Source: Hydractinia symbiolongicarpus
Taxonomy: Eukaryota > Cnidaria > Hydrozoa > Anthoathecata > Hydractiniidae
Assembly (NCBI RefSeq): GCF_029227915.1
Contig: NC_079886.1
Span: forward strand, 20,372,501-20,436,500
Length of the DNA stretch: 64,000 nt
Direction of reading: 5' to 3'
Part shown: piece by piece, positions 1-11,921 of the stretch
Numbering within the stretch: position 1 is the stretch's first letter
How the letters are laid out: every line of letters starts with the position of its first letter
Notes under the pieces: model-generated
The model's input: the letters and a program-made list of their open reading frames with translations, nothing else
Databases searched by the model: none
Told to the model about the DNA's origin: nothing
Position numbers and translations under genes: made by a program

Positions 1-3000
1 CTTAAAGTGCCATGTTTAACAGTGCGAAATACCAAGGACAGTGCAGTTTTCAGCCTGCTTTTTGGCTAAAAACAGCCATAAGGAGGTCTTGCTTTCGGCC
101 ATTTCTGTTGTTCACGAAATTCATATCCTTAGCCTAGAAACTCTCAAGCCTTTCTATATTAGGACTAATACACGTTATGGATAAGTAAAAAATATATTTT
201 TCAGTATGCTAAATGAACCTGTGCAGTAGGAAATCATATAGGTACCGGTTACGATGTAAAAACAACTAAGTTGAATTAACTGTATTCTCCTAAAACACTA
301 GGGAAGTGAATATTATGATGTTATAAACCTACATTCACATGTATGTATTTTTTTGTGTAAGAGCGTACGCAAGGGAGAATGTTCATTTATTCTCTGACGT
401 TACGTTAAAATTTCACGTGACCTACGTAAATTACGTCACATCTTACGTGCAACTTAAGTTTTTATTTCAGGTGTCTTACGAACAAAGAGAAAGCTTTCGA
501 TTTGGGATTGAAATTTGATTACACAGCGTAAATTGCATAGCTACAGTACACACAAGAAGTAAATCTCAAATCAATTAAAATTAACTAAAAAATTCCATTC
601 GGATGGCAAGTTTAAACAAAAACACCAGAGATTTGCCTGTCTAAGTTCGTAGTTCGGATCCAGTTCTTATTAACAAATGTTGGTAACTAAATTTTGTGCA
701 GGTGGCTAATACTTTCACCGAATAAAAATCTTTACTGATAAGGTCACAAATTTCCCAAATTTTGCAAATACTAAAATTTTTTTCGTAGGATTTTCGCAAA
801 AATAAATTTCCAAAAGGCGATTGCCATTTTTCGCGAAGATTTAATTTTGCGATAATGGCAAAACTCGCAAAAGTCCCGATATATAGAACACAGAAATAAA
901 AAACGTTAGAGTTGCTTTTATTTATCGCACACTTAGCATTTTTTGAAGACAAGTCTTAAACTCACGGAAAAATCCGCTGGGATGCCCGTCTTTTAAATTT
1001 CATTTCTAATTTGACCGTCGCAACAAAAAAGATAAAATTATATCGCCTTTGTTATTTTGTGTGCCGAAGCACAACTTTATTCTTGCACACACACACACAC
1101 AACGGGTATTAGAGATTCTCTTTTTTTTAATGTATTGTTTTTACAAGTTCTCATAAAACAAAAACAGATGACCATATCCTTATATAGAAGAAACGTACCT
1201 GGCATATTAACCATCGTAAATATGGATTTTTATTACAACTAAAATAAAAACGGATAAACACGCTTTATTAAATTTAACATAATAGTACTATAATAGTATT
1301 ATAATAGTAAACATAATAGTATCAAAAAGAAATAATTTCTCCATTTTCTGCTAAAGCTAAGAGTTTTGAATCCGTTGAAAAACATAAAAACCAGAAAATT
1401 GGTTTTTAAGAATAATTTCCATAGCATCTGTTGTAACTACTTCCAGTGAGTTTGCAAGTAAATGAAAAAAGAAAATAGAGCAGCTAATTAAATACAAAAA
1501 TTTCTGCAGTTATAAAATCAGTCAAGGATTATTTCTTTTCTTCTCAAAGAGAAACCTGCACTTCCACGTGCGTGTTTCAGGTAAAAACCTTGTCTTTTAT
1601 AGCATTTAAGGATCAAATTTTCAAAGAAAAAGGAGAGCTCTAATTTAGTCATTCCACATAGGTTGCAATTACTGCCCACGTGGCGAAACTATATTGAGTA
1701 ATTCTGCTCCTGCCTTATGTCACGAGAATATTTAATTGACATTACCACATTTTAATCCATGCCAGAAATGAATTTTTTTGGCTCGAAGGAAGAGTAACAT
1801 TATATGTTCCAATTGTTTCTTCTGATCAAAGATAATCAGTGATGTTGATGGTATTTGCTAATTAACAATTGATGTTATAATTTGTTTACGAAACAAACTG
1901 ATAAATTGAATGTTGTAATTAGCTTTTCCATGCAGATTTCAATCTCACATCTCCTGCAACATAAAGAAAACATTAAATGAAGAAGGTTTTTACAATGTTT
2001 AAAAACTAATGATCATATTTTGACATTTTTTGCAGCGACATTAGGTCCACTACCAGAAATTTACTATTTTGGGCGAATCTAAGCGGATTATCATTATTTA
2101 GCCTTTAACTAAAAAGTGCAATGCAATGCCTTCGCTAATTTTGAAAAAGCTATTGACGTCAGTCTAAATGTATTGACATCGTGCCGTAACGTCTAGAACG
2201 TTGATAAAAATTTAGTTTAAAATCATTTTGCAAATTAATTTAATTTTTTTTTCTTATCTGTAGAAAATTGCAAGTTACAAGATGATAATGAATAAAATCA
2301 AACGGCATTTGCTGAATTTGAATTTAGTTATTGTTTAATTATTATATAACATTAAGATAAGGTTTGTTAACGTATGAAGTATTTACACAGTTTTGTGATT
2401 CGCTGAGTTAGTTTATCAAAAATGTTCCGGTAGAACATATAGTGAACACGACTACGTTTTGTTTCTCCACAACCTTATCTAAATTCTTGCAAACAATTTT
2501 AATTGCATTTGCTCAAGCTGAAGTCATTTCGTGGTGATAAAAGTCAAATTCTTGGAATTCTTACTTTCAATTAACTTTAAACATCTTAAAACAATCTAAA
2601 AGTAGATTCTTTAATTACTTTGATGTTTTTCGAAAAAAGCGCCTAACAATCGATATATTTTTTAGCCATTCTCAGAAATTTTTGCTCGATGAATATTTTG
2701 GAACTTCAGATCAATATTATCGATTTTTGTAAATGCACGGCCAGTTCCACAAAAGTATATTTCTCCCTGCGCTCTTGCCATAATCAAATATTTACAGGGA
2801 AGTGAGTACGGACGAAAAATTCACGTCTTCAGGGTGGAATAACCAGTAGTATGTAGGAAAACAATTGCGAGCCTGATCCACGAATCTTGTCAGCTTAAAA
2901 ATCGACCAATGAAAGCTGTATAGTAAAGGAAGTCAAGCACTAAAAATCATTAAACTTGATTATACTGCGCATAATTGTCCTTTAGAATTACAAATCTATT

Positions 3001-4440
3001 CTTGAATTTTCGCCACTTATTAAAATCTGAAAGCATTTCTTTTGGATAAAAGGAACAAGTTGAGGCAGCTATTAAACCTTACTTGAAACTATCACAGACC
3101 CTCTGAACCAAACTTTGAAATAAGTTTTTGTTGTGTTTTTAAAACACAATGTTTTTTCAATTTCAATTATTTCTTGTCGACACCTGATGTAACCAAGTTT
3201 TAGTAAGGCGATAAAAATAAGGTGCGACGAAAACTTTCACTAAAAAAAGTTTAGGCTGATAAAATTTTACTGTTGATTTATTTGTATAATGACAGACCGT
3301 GGCCAATTTAACATTAAAATAGTAAAACCAAAGTGAATTATAGTAAAACTAGCCGAAGTGCCGTGGAAGAATCCACTGAATGTCTCCATGAAATGCATGT
3401 AAGGGATACCAAATAAAAACATACAGCATGGTAATGTGAATTTTTAAAACTTAGAATCCAACCTCTAGTTTTTAAAAAAGTTTTATTATTTTGATATTTG
3501 TTTTACTTATTTTGTCATTTCTTGTAATTTTATGTTTTATTTATAAATCTGAAGTTTTATTTTTCGTGTTTTTTTAAATCCTTATCTCCGTATGAGCATA
3601 TTTCGAAATTAGTCATCATGGAGATGAAAAATGGAAATTCTTAAACGTATATTATCTTGAAAATATTTTTTTAAAGGAAACTATTGAAGTTTAAGATTCA
3701 CCCAAAGTTTCGGTCTGGATTTAAATTGAGAAAGAATGAAAATTACAAAGTGCACGCACAATGATAAACTCGACCTTTAATCAAGTTTTCTAAAAGGGTG
3801 ATGGTGAAATAAATCTGTCAGATGGACATTGAGATTTTATCAAAATTGTAAGGTAAATGATTGTAGTATCATTTCTTTCCCTGGGTTTTTATCTTTCTTT
3901 AATAAAATGTGTTTTACCTTCGATTAAAGAAATATTTTGATTAAATATCCAAAAATAAAAAGTCAAAAGACTTTTGAAATGTCCATCCGACAGATTTACC
4001 AATGAAAAAAGTTGGGATCTCTTCCTGTTAGTTTTTTCTAAGAATTGGATACGCTCAAAAGTATTGACGTTTGTGATGGTCAACACGATACATATCAATA
4101 AAATGTTTTCAGGGATGTTATTTTCTTTTAATTAACACTTTTTTATCGTCTATCCGACAGAAATATGCATAAAAAAGTGTAGTTTAGTGATGTGAAAGAA
4201 ATGTCCCTCATACAGATTTATTTCAACACTGAACAGCGTAACGTATATTACAATTATGAAGCACAGTTGCGAAATATTCAATTAAAACGTTGTGACACGT
4301 ATGTTTCTGTTGGTTTGAGCAAGTAAAACAAAATATATAAAGTTTAAAATAGGCTTAATATTTTCGAACGCCTAAAGAAACATTCAAACATTCGAAAGTA
4401 AAAAGAAACATTCCATTTTATGTTTTTTTGTAAAGAACAA
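1..4440. other. AT-rich intergenic region, no gene seen
   Basis: No reading frame here has a recognisable domain, codon-like composition or convincing exon borders. A short CA run lies near 1,086-1,102. A stretch rich in TCGCGAA/TTCGCGA words at about 745-870 resembles a similar stretch at 63,515-63,640 and is probably a dispersed repeat. The rest is AT-rich sequence with many homopolymer runs. Confidence 0.6.
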
Positions 4441-4519
4441 AAAAGATGCAAAGTCATTCCATCTGGAATTGTTGGTTTACAAATTTACCGCAGCAGCTTA
4501 AAATTATTAAAAAAATACA

Positions 4520-4683
4520 ATGGGAAGGCCAAGTTCAAATAAGCCAAAGAGGAAACAAAGAGTATTTGAAGGAATACCGTGAAAAGAACACCGACAAGTA
4601 TAAAGCCACTGACAGCAAAAGAAAAAAAGAATAGTTAGAGCACATGAAGTACTTTAAACCTAGCAAGTATGAAATAAGAAAAT
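4520..4683 (+). pseudogene. degenerate small basic ORF (MGRPS... type)
   Basis: An ATG opens a short basic peptide beginning MGRPSSNKPKRKQR. After one frameshift the other frame continues with YLKEYREKNTDKYKA and a Lys/Arg-rich stretch. A stop follows, and beyond it LEHMKYFKPSKYE reads on in the same frame. The MGRPS start followed by a YREK...KY motif resembles short basic proteins common in cnidarian genomes whose function I do not know. It lies 0.5 kb upstream of the element A polymerase and in the same direction, so it may belong to that element or be unrelated. At least two lesions are present. Confidence 0.35.
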
Positions 4684-5188
4684 AAGAAAATTTTCCTAGA
4701 GGCTTTCAGTCCGTTATTTAGAGGAGGCCTATGTTTCTTAGGAATGTGATAAAGTGGTAACAAAATGATTGCAAAATACACCTAACTTTTAAATAACCAA
4801 CAAGCCCATGAGATTTTATACTGACACAGTTCTCTCATTTAGACCTTCAGATAATATTTTGTCAAGCTTGTATGGCCAAAAAGACTTTCTTTTTTGAGTC
4901 TTCCTTATCACAACACTCAATAATCTTGAAAGCTCAATTCGAAAAACCGTTATAGTAATCTCTGTAAAAGCCGTATTCGCTTAAATGAGTAGTAAAATAC
5001 AATGCAACTAATTAGAACATAACATAAGGTATATTAGTTAAAAAGCATTAAATGGCCAAGACTACATTGTTGTTTTAAGCTTTTTTGACATTTTAAGGAT
5101 AGGATTGGATAGCAATTCTTTTGTGTCGGCAAAAAATTATTGAGTATCCGCCTGCTCAGCTTAATTCAGTTCTGAAGGGAATAAGAAC

Positions 5189-8100
5189 ATGGCAAAAGAA
5201 GCGCATGAGCCGAAACCCTTGGATGTGGAGCAATTGATTATTGAGCAGGTGGAAGATATGGGTTCTGCCAAAGTGCAGTTGTCAATGTGGATCATATGGA
5301 AGAAAAAGATCATGCTTGCATTTCGACCTAATGCAGAAGATTTCGATGGAGGAGCGGAGGATTTACACAATATGTATGCGGATACTGATCCCTATGCAAG
5401 GGTTGAAAAGCCATTTAATAGCAGACTAATGCAGGTATTTCAAGGCCATGATGTAAATGAGCTGCTGGATCATATGTTTGCAATAATAAGGATACATGTG
5501 AAAAATCCAGCGCTACCACAGAGCGGTTTTACAATCGATCGAATAGTGCACCTGGATATCGATTTTCATAAACTGCAGCTTACACGAGGTTCATCCTATA
5601 TCAAATTACCTAAATGGATCAGTGCAAAAAAGGCTATCATCAATCCAAAAAACAACGCTGAAGAGTACTTCAAATGGTGTGTTATTGCGGCACTGCATCA
5701 TGAAGAGATCAGGAAAGATGTGCAAAGAATATCTAAATTACAACACCTTGCTGATAAATATAACTGGAACGGGGTAGAGAATTCCCACTCGACATTAAAA
5801 AAATAATAAAATTTGAAGATAGCAACCCCAATCTAGCAGTCAATGTTTTATATGCCTCGGGGACTAGCAGCATTAATATTTTGTGTAGATCTGAATACAA
5901 TGCATCACGTGAATAACAAATAAATTTACTTTTGATTACAGATAATGAAGAGATGCACTATACCTGCATCAAAAGTATCTTAAGGCAGCTGTACAGAGGG
6001 TACTCTAAGAACTGCAAATCGATGCATTTCTGCCTAAATTGCCTTCGGGCCTTTAATTGTGAAAAATCCAGGGACAAACATTATAAATATTGCATAGACC
6101 ACGAGGCGGTTAAAAATACAATGCCAAAAGAAAGCGAAAAATGGTTAAAATATCAGGATGGTAAACAGCAATTCAAGGTCCCGTTTGCGATATATGCCGA
6201 TTTTGAATCCCTTTTGATCCCGATGAAGAATGATGCAAAGAGAAAGTAAGACAATGAAGCTGAACAAGCATGTGCCATCAGGCTGGTGCACATATTGAAA
6301 ATTTGCTTATGGATCTCTACCAGATCCATTGAAAACATACCGTGCCAAGTATGGCGTGGAAAAATTTATAGGGCACTTGGAGAAAAAGGTAAGGAAATTG
6401 TATGATATGTTTCCACAGCAGCCGATGATTGAGCTAACGGTGGAGCAAAAGGAAAAGTTCGATGTGGCAACAGAATGTCGTATTTGTATGAAGCCCTTCC
6501 TAGCAACACTGAAGATATTGGTTGTATTGCGGAAAATAAGGAGAAATATATAAGTTTCAGCGTCAAGGTCCCCATGCCTCTCGCTGGATTTACTAACTCA
6601 AATGGGGAGCAGGTGATCAAAAAAATAAAGCTTCGATTTATCCACAGGTTTCGATTTATGGCTTCAGGCTTGGATAAATTGTCGAGCAATCTCATTGGAA
6701 CAAACGCTAATGATATGAAATGTCAACATTGTGCACCAGAATGTTTAGAATTTCTGAGTATAAACAATGATTATATTGCAAGGTTTTTATGTAAAAATTG
6801 TAAGTTGGAAACTGCAAAGCAATTAAGTTAGGAAAAATTAAAATTAAACCTTCCCTCAATGGCACGATTCTTAAATAATGATGATCTATATTATAATATA
6901 CGTATACGTCTGTCCGTCATTCTGTCACGCAAAATGGTAGCTCTGCTGCCCAAGTAGCGAGAAGCACGCAATGCTGTATAAAAAGGACGGGCGAACCCGC
7001 CGATTTTTCCACGAGCTAATGACTAGTATATTTCAATTAATGCTTCGAAAGGGGGTGTATCCGTATGAATACATGGATGGTTGAGAACGATTTAAAGAAT
7101 TGGAGCTACCTGCAAAGGAATAATTTTATAGTCAACTTAATATGGATTGGATATCTGACATCGATTAAAAGCATGCAAAAAAGTATGGAATTGTATCGCA
7201 CCAGAGGATGATCAAGTGACGCTCGGTGACTACCATGATTTATACCTCACCACCGACGTGCTACTACTGGCAGATATTTTTGAAAATTTTAGGAGTGTGT
7301 GTCTTTTAATTTATAAGTTGGTTCCTGCACATTTTTACAGTGATCCTGGACTGGCACGGAAGGCTTCATTAAAATACACTGGAATTGAGTTAGAGCTTCG
7401 CACGGATCCACGGATAATGTGTGAAAAAGGTATTCGAGGCGGCATTGTAGGCTGGTCATCGTTATGCCAAGGCCAACAATAAATACATGGGCGATCAATA
7501 TAATAGGGATGAAGAATCGTTGTACTTGCAATACCTTGATGCCAACAATCTTTACAGTTGGGCTATGCGGGAGGATTTACCAACCTACGATTTTAAATGG
7601 GTTAGTAATGTTGATCTTTTTACACCAAAAAGGATCGCAAATCTAGTGAAGAAAAATAAGCACGGCTACATATTGGAAGTTGATATCGATTATCCCATGG
7701 AGCTGCATCCAAAACATAATGGGCCGTCATTTTTACCGGAGAGGATGATGATTGCCAAGGTTGAAAAATTGATGCCCAAACTACGTAACAAGAAGAAATA
7801 TGTGGTTTATATTAGAGCACTCAATGAAGCCATAAAGCATGGCCTAATTCTAAAAATAGTGCACTGAGTCATTCAGTTCAAGCAGAGTCCATGGTTTAGG
7901 CCTTATATTGATATAAATACAAAATTAAGGACTGTCGCTAAAAACGATTTTGAAAAGGACCTTTTTAAATTGATAAACCTCTCCGTGTTTGGAAAAACGA
8001 TGGAGAATATCTGCAACAATCGCGATATAAAACTAGTCACGAGTGAAAAGAGCTTATCAAAAATATGTGATAAAGCCCAATTTTAAAGATGCTCATGCAT

Positions 8101-8654
8101 TTAGGAAAAATTTAAGGGTGTTGAAATGGGTAAGATGGAAATCAAAATGAATAAACAAGTATATCTTGTGCAGGCAACATTAGATCTGAGTAAACTTGTA
8201 ATGTATGGGTTTCATTATGATTATATGCAGCCAAAATGTGGGAGTAAAATCCAACTCTGTTATATGGATACCGATAGTTTTGTGTATTATATCAAAACAA
8301 AAAAGATTTTTACCGGGATACTGCTGCCGATGTTGAAGCCAGATTTGACACGAGTGGATATACAAAGGAAGATGGGAGACCACTTCCAATTGGTATAAAC
8401 AAAAGTTGTGGGATTGATGAGAGACAAATTGGGTGGAAAAATTTTAACAGAATTTATTGCTTTGCGTGCAAAATTATATGCATATATGTTTAGATAAGGG
8501 TATAAATCTTTATAAAAGTCAGGTCCTCGTCCAGAATATAAATCATCAACTGTGCACTGTAAAAAACACTATAATTGCCCTTAATCGCGACGATGATAAA
8601 AGAATTGTGCAAGAAGATTTAATTTCAACATTAGCCCGTGGGTACACTTCATGA
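5189..8654 (+). pseudogene. Polinton protein-primed family B DNA polymerase, element A (broken)
   Basis: This would have been the replicative polymerase of a Polinton/Maverick element. Pieces in successive frames give an N-terminal region with HLDIDFHKLQLTRGSSYI (about 5,550-5,600) and a Cys/His segment CLNCLRAF...C..H (about 6,030-6,100). The exonuclease Exo I motif YADFES is near 6,195. Motif A DANNLYSWAM is near 7,540, motif [14 protein letters not shown] near 7,970 and motif C YMDTDSF near 8,265. The C-terminal tail DDDKRIVQEDLISTLARGY ends at 8,654. Catalytic acidic residues of motifs A and C remain, but at least six frameshifts or stops and a 139 bp insertion break it. The chosen start is the first ATG of the first frame. 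A relative at 34,985-36,035 has a SAP-like domain further upstream that is missing here, so the true N-terminus is probably lost. Confidence 0.9.
6889..7027 (-). mobile_element. short MITE of the GTGGA repeat family inserted in the polymerase
   Basis: This 139 bp block interrupts the polymerase between codons for NNDDL and FQLMLRKGVYPYEY, which read as one protein once it is skipped. Read on the minus strand it starts ACTAGTCATTAG, carries a short hairpin around CGTGGAAAAATC, and ends in a TATTATAATA-like AT tract. The same words occur at 51,118-51,290. A TA target duplication is possible, but AT-rich ends make exact borders uncertain. Confidence 0.7.
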
Positions 8655-8833
8655 TCAGTGTGAAGCGGTAAAAACAAATCTAATGTGGTTGATCAAGCAC
8701 ATTGGATAATAAATGGAAATTTGTTTAGATATTGCTATAGCATGCGTACTAGCTCTATCTTTACATGTTGCTGTTTATGCTGAGCTTCATGATTTTACTC
8801 TATTTTCTAAAATACAAACATATAATAAATAAA

Positions 8834-9130
8834 ATGAGCGAGATTGCAAATATATTTGATGTTGTTGATACCCCCGCAGAAGCGACGACAAAAAAGGAAA
8901 AACTTGTCGACAAACGTCAAGTCTTGAAAGAGCAATCAGGGAGGGTAACGCACATCTATTACCAAATAAATGTACTGAAAGTTTTATTGATAAAGCGTCA
9001 GACGATGTGATCGAAAAGGAATATGCCGAATATATTCAACGAGAAAATCAAGGGAAAGGAAAAAAACTGGTCAGGCCTTATCCGCGCATGTAGTAAACTT
9101 GTATTCAACTGCTGTGAGCAATCTAATACA
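8834..9130 (+). pseudogene. unidentified Polinton gene, 5' part
   Basis: An ATG after a hydrophobic upstream frame begins MSEIANIFDVVDTPAEATTKKEK. A charged helical region follows. One frameshift later the reading continues with DVIEKEYAEYIQRENQGKGKK, and another shift gives HVVNLYSTAVSNLI at about 9,088-9,129. I do not know a function. The segment beginning VEKLRKDIDNNSIIKESMTDFG at about 10,747 looks like the continuation of the same protein, which would mean that the stretch between is an insertion. The gene lies just downstream of the polymerase on the same strand. Confidence 0.5.
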
Positions 9131-9487
9131 CCTTTCCCGAATTTAAATTATCGATTAAATCATCGGCATGAAAACGAGGCACTTCTTAGTAAACTTTGTA
9201 AACATTAAAAATACAGCTGGTGAGTGTGATACTTTAATGTGTTGTGAATGATCTTTTATTTTGTATTTTTCTAAAGGATTGAAGGTTTTTCTTAACGAAA
9301 CTACTTACAATGTATTTAAAAACATACTTGTCTTGTAAAAAAAGAGTATGTATTTGTGATGGCGAGTAGCAATCAGAAAGGTCAGCAAGAAATTTATCAT
9401 AATTTAATCTATCCAAGTATATCGACCTCTCGACCTGGTAACTCTTGATGCGTACTGTTATGCAAAAGTTTTACTCTTAATAAACCC

Positions 9488-9842
9488 AGAGTTAAACAGG
9501 CATTGGAATGTTTTCATTTCCATCGGATCCAAGTTTGAGAAAACAATGGGTAAGCATCATTTCAAGATATCGTAGAAGGGGAGGTGTAATGTGTTCACAA
9601 TAAACAAGAACACAAAAGTATGCAAAGTCCACTTTGAAGTACACTGTGTAAAATTAGGTTTTGGTTGTGAACGGGAAACATTAACAATGGCTCTGTGCCA
9701 TATATATTTACGTCCAAACACAATAATAGAGCACAAAAAAGGAAAAGTCCGAAAAAGAGCACTTCCTGTAGTAGTCGAAACAGATTCCGAAAGCACATAT
9801 GAAGGTTCTTCATCTGATTCTGCTGAGATCACTGAAGAATAA
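9488..9842 (+). pseudogene. THAP zinc-finger domain remnant
   Basis: The plus strand encodes FPSDPSLRKQWVSIISRYRR at about 9,516-9,575. A frameshift follows, then NKNTKVCKVHFEVHCVK. The FPxDxxLRxxW and VCxxHFE elements are hallmarks of the THAP C2CH DNA-binding domain found in host regulators and P-element-like transposases. The N-terminal CxxC of the finger is not visible. Behind it the frame becomes Lys-rich, then acidic and Ser-rich (ETDSESTYEGSSSDSAE), ending at 9,842. It is broken by at least one frameshift. Confidence 0.55.
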
Positions 9843-9936
9843 CCCACTCCTGACTCACTCCTGATGAATTAGAAACTATCAAAACTGAGGAATTCAATGT
9901 TAAAAGAAAAACTAAATGACGATGCTATAAACGACT

Positions 9937-10559
9937 TTACTGAACAGCTAGGCGTGTGTAATGTTCATTTAATTTACCCCAATCTTTTGGGATTAATACA
10001 GGATTTACATCAATAAACTCATAGGGTTGTGTTTTTGTATGTTTTGATTTATTTGAAGTATTTGATACATTATTATTGGTAACAACCTTGATGGTATGTT
10101 CTAACGATAGTAGTTGGTGTGACAATGTAGATCCGACAAGAAAGTTCCCATATTTAATGTTGTTTTTTCTCTTTCGTGTACTGTCAATACAATGAGCAAA
10201 ACCAACCCGTTTGTCAACCATAAGCATCTCTTCTTATAGTTTTAATATTCTTGGATATATGTTACACAAACTATCATTAATTCTAGGATCAAATAACATT
10301 AGATGGACACTTTTTTGTCAGCATTACTTTTTACAGGGCTGACCATAACTAAGTCTTTAAAAATTCTGTTTTTACTTGCAGCAAATGTAGTTGCTGATGT
10401 GAAAATGCTATCAGCAGATATGTATAGTTCATCCCTAAACTTTCTGCCACGCACCAAAGTCTTAATAATTGCCACACCGTGCTGTTTACCACTATTTTGT
10501 CGATGCATTTCAATTTCTTTTATCGTGAACGGTGGCATTCCCTCCATGTTTTCCCTCAA
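9937..10559 (-). pseudogene. unidentified minus-strand ORF remnant (SWIM/YqaJ-associated type possible)
   Basis: Two minus-strand open stretches, 10,559-10,299 and 10,227-9,937, are separated by stops. The first begins MRENMEGMPPFTIKEIEMHR and contains GVAIIKTLVRGRKFRDELYIS. This resembles the N-terminal part of cnidarian proteins that carry a SWIM zinc finger and a YqaJ-type nuclease domain. That is a recollection of family style, and neither a SWIM motif nor a nuclease motif is visible here. The second stretch is basic and unrecognised. Confidence 0.3.
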
Positions 10560-10666
10560 GCTTTTTCTTCAGTTTGTGAATTTATAAATCTATATTTTCC
10601 TCAATTATTTTAAGCAAAATATCTCTCATAGTATTGTCTTTTCCCATGTTTATATGAACGCGAATA

Positions 10667-11164
10667 ATGTTTACCAAGATTTGCCTCGTTTTCATGCACG
10701 CAATATTTTACAAAATATATATTCGGGAAAGGTGTATTTCGATCGATTTTGTTGAAAAATTGAGGAAAGATATTGATAACAATTCTATTATTAAAGAATC
10801 CATGACAGACTTCGGTATTCTATTTTTTGCCAACACCAGTTTTGTCCAATCAAAAAACATGAAACCGAAGAAAATTGAGAATATAATGGGGAAAAATCTG
10901 TCAAAAGTGCCTGTCGGAATACACGAGAAATATGATCAAAGTCTTGTACGCTTGAGTAAATTGCGAGTTATGCCAAGTTTTAAAGAAGCGCTAAGCCATG
11001 GCATGGATAGGAGTCGAAAAGTGATAATAACTCCACCTGCGGGTAGAATTCCAGCTCATGCTTTTACGTTGGAGCTACGGGAAAATTGTTTGAAATATCT
11101 ACATAGGCAAAAGTGTTTAAATATATCGAGAAATAATGTGAGTTGTGTGATTGGAATTTTATAG
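10667..11164 (+). CDS. unidentified Polinton ORF, 165 codons (probable 3' part of split gene)
   Basis: An uninterrupted frame of 165 codons. Its first residues are hydrophobic and may belong to the upstream insertion. From residue 28 the sequence FVEKLRKDIDNNSIIKESM looks like the continuation of the gene piece ending at 9,130. The remainder is basic, with IITPPAGRIPAHAFTLELR near residues 123-141. I recognise no domain. It lies in the plus-strand gene row of element A before the small membrane protein gene. The ATG given is only the first in frame, and the native start is probably lost. Confidence 0.4.
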   Translation: MFTKICLVFMHAIFYKIYIRERCISIDFVEKLRKDIDNNSIIKESMTDFGILFFANTSFVQSKNMKPKKIENIMGKNLSKVPVGIHEKYDQSLVRLSKLRVMPSFKEALSHGMDRSRKVIITPPAGRIPAHAFTLELRENCLKYLHRQKCLNISRNNVSCVIGIL

Positions 11165-11319
11165 CTGGAATTATGATTTTCTCCGCGCGTTTCTATATTT
11201 TATAGAGGTCTTCCTCTATAGATTAGCGACAGTACACAATTAGGGCAGAACAGCATATAAATACAAAACCAGTAAAGCATCCAGGTCGAGTAGCACAAGG
11301 TCACAAACTAGCCACGCTG

Positions 11320-11613
11320 ATGAAAAAGAGGAAAGAAGAACTTAAACACTCTTCTGGTGATAGTTTAAAATTAAGTACTGTACCAAGAACAGCAGCAGGT
11401 ACTTCGTCAAGTTCTACCACCGTGTTAGGAGGAACGGAAGTAGTTGGTATTATTATGATTACAGGAGGATTTGGCATCTGTTATAAATTTTTCAAAAACC
11501 AGCAGCAGAATCAGCCTGAAAAATCATCAGAGCAACCGACTTCTGTTGAAAAAAAAGTTCAACATCAAAAACTTGACATTTTTAAAATGGACAGAACCCT
11601 AGATAGTAAATAA
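11320..11613 (+). CDS. small single-pass membrane protein of element A
   Basis: An intact 97-codon frame. The N-terminus is Lys-rich (MKKRKEELKHSSGD). A Ser/Thr-rich linker follows, then one hydrophobic segment VVGIIMITGGFGICYKFF at about residues 42-59, then a Gln/Glu/Lys-rich tail. The same frame is open for about 90 bases upstream (HPGRVAQGHKLATLM), so a longer N-terminal form is likely or the first exon-like portion lost its ATG. Function unknown; small membrane proteins are common accessory genes in Polintons. It lies 11 bases before the next small ORF. Confidence 0.45.
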   Translation: MKKRKEELKHSSGDSLKLSTVPRTAAGTSSSSTTVLGGTEVVGIIMITGGFGICYKFFKNQQQNQPEKSSEQPTSVEKKVQHQKLDIFKMDRTLDSK

Positions 11614-11624
11614 GTTTAAACATT

Positions 11625-11855
11625 ATGCCCCAGGAAAAAGAAGTAACGGATATGTTATACGAGACCGTAGTAGACATCGGTTTTACGCTAGGATATGCAT
11701 TTGCAGGGCAAACATTTTTAGGAATTGGTCAGCCTTTTGCGAAGGTGGATACCAATGATGTATTGAAAATAACTGGGTATTTTGCAGCCGGTAGGGCAAG
11801 TCAAGAAATGGCGGTGAAAAACGTGTGGATTTCCTCGACCATAGTCCCAAAATAA
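11625..11855 (+). CDS. small hydrophobic protein of element A
   Basis: An intact 76-codon frame with an acidic start (MPQEKEVTDMLYETVVD) and a hydrophobic Gly/Ala/Phe-rich segment IGFTLGYAFAGQTFLGIG at about residues 18-35. A second weaker hydrophobic stretch, VLKITGYFAAGRASQ, follows. It may be a membrane peptide. No family is recognised. It is tightly spaced after the preceding membrane ORF on the same strand and is one of the few unbroken frames in element A. Confidence 0.4.
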   Translation: MPQEKEVTDMLYETVVDIGFTLGYAFAGQTFLGIGQPFAKVDTNDVLKITGYFAAGRASQEMAVKNVWISSTIVPK

Positions 11856-11921
11856 TAAAATATGATAATAACATTATGGTTAAAATTTAATGTTTGTCTG
11901 CATTGCAAATATTAAAACGCC

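Larger units (their letters stand above)
9200..10730. mobile_element. probable insertion splitting a Polinton gene
   Basis: This 1.5 kb stretch lies between two pieces that look like one Polinton gene. Its own content is different: a THAP zinc-finger remnant on the plus strand, and on the minus strand two open stretches that do not resemble Polinton virion or replication genes. No clear terminal inverted repeats or target duplication could be found, so borders are approximate and the insertion is inferred from content. Confidence 0.35.

Noticed and set aside
641-952. 103-codon minus-strand frame
   Set aside because: No domain, ordinary AT-rich composition and overlap with a TCGCGAA-type dispersed repeat.
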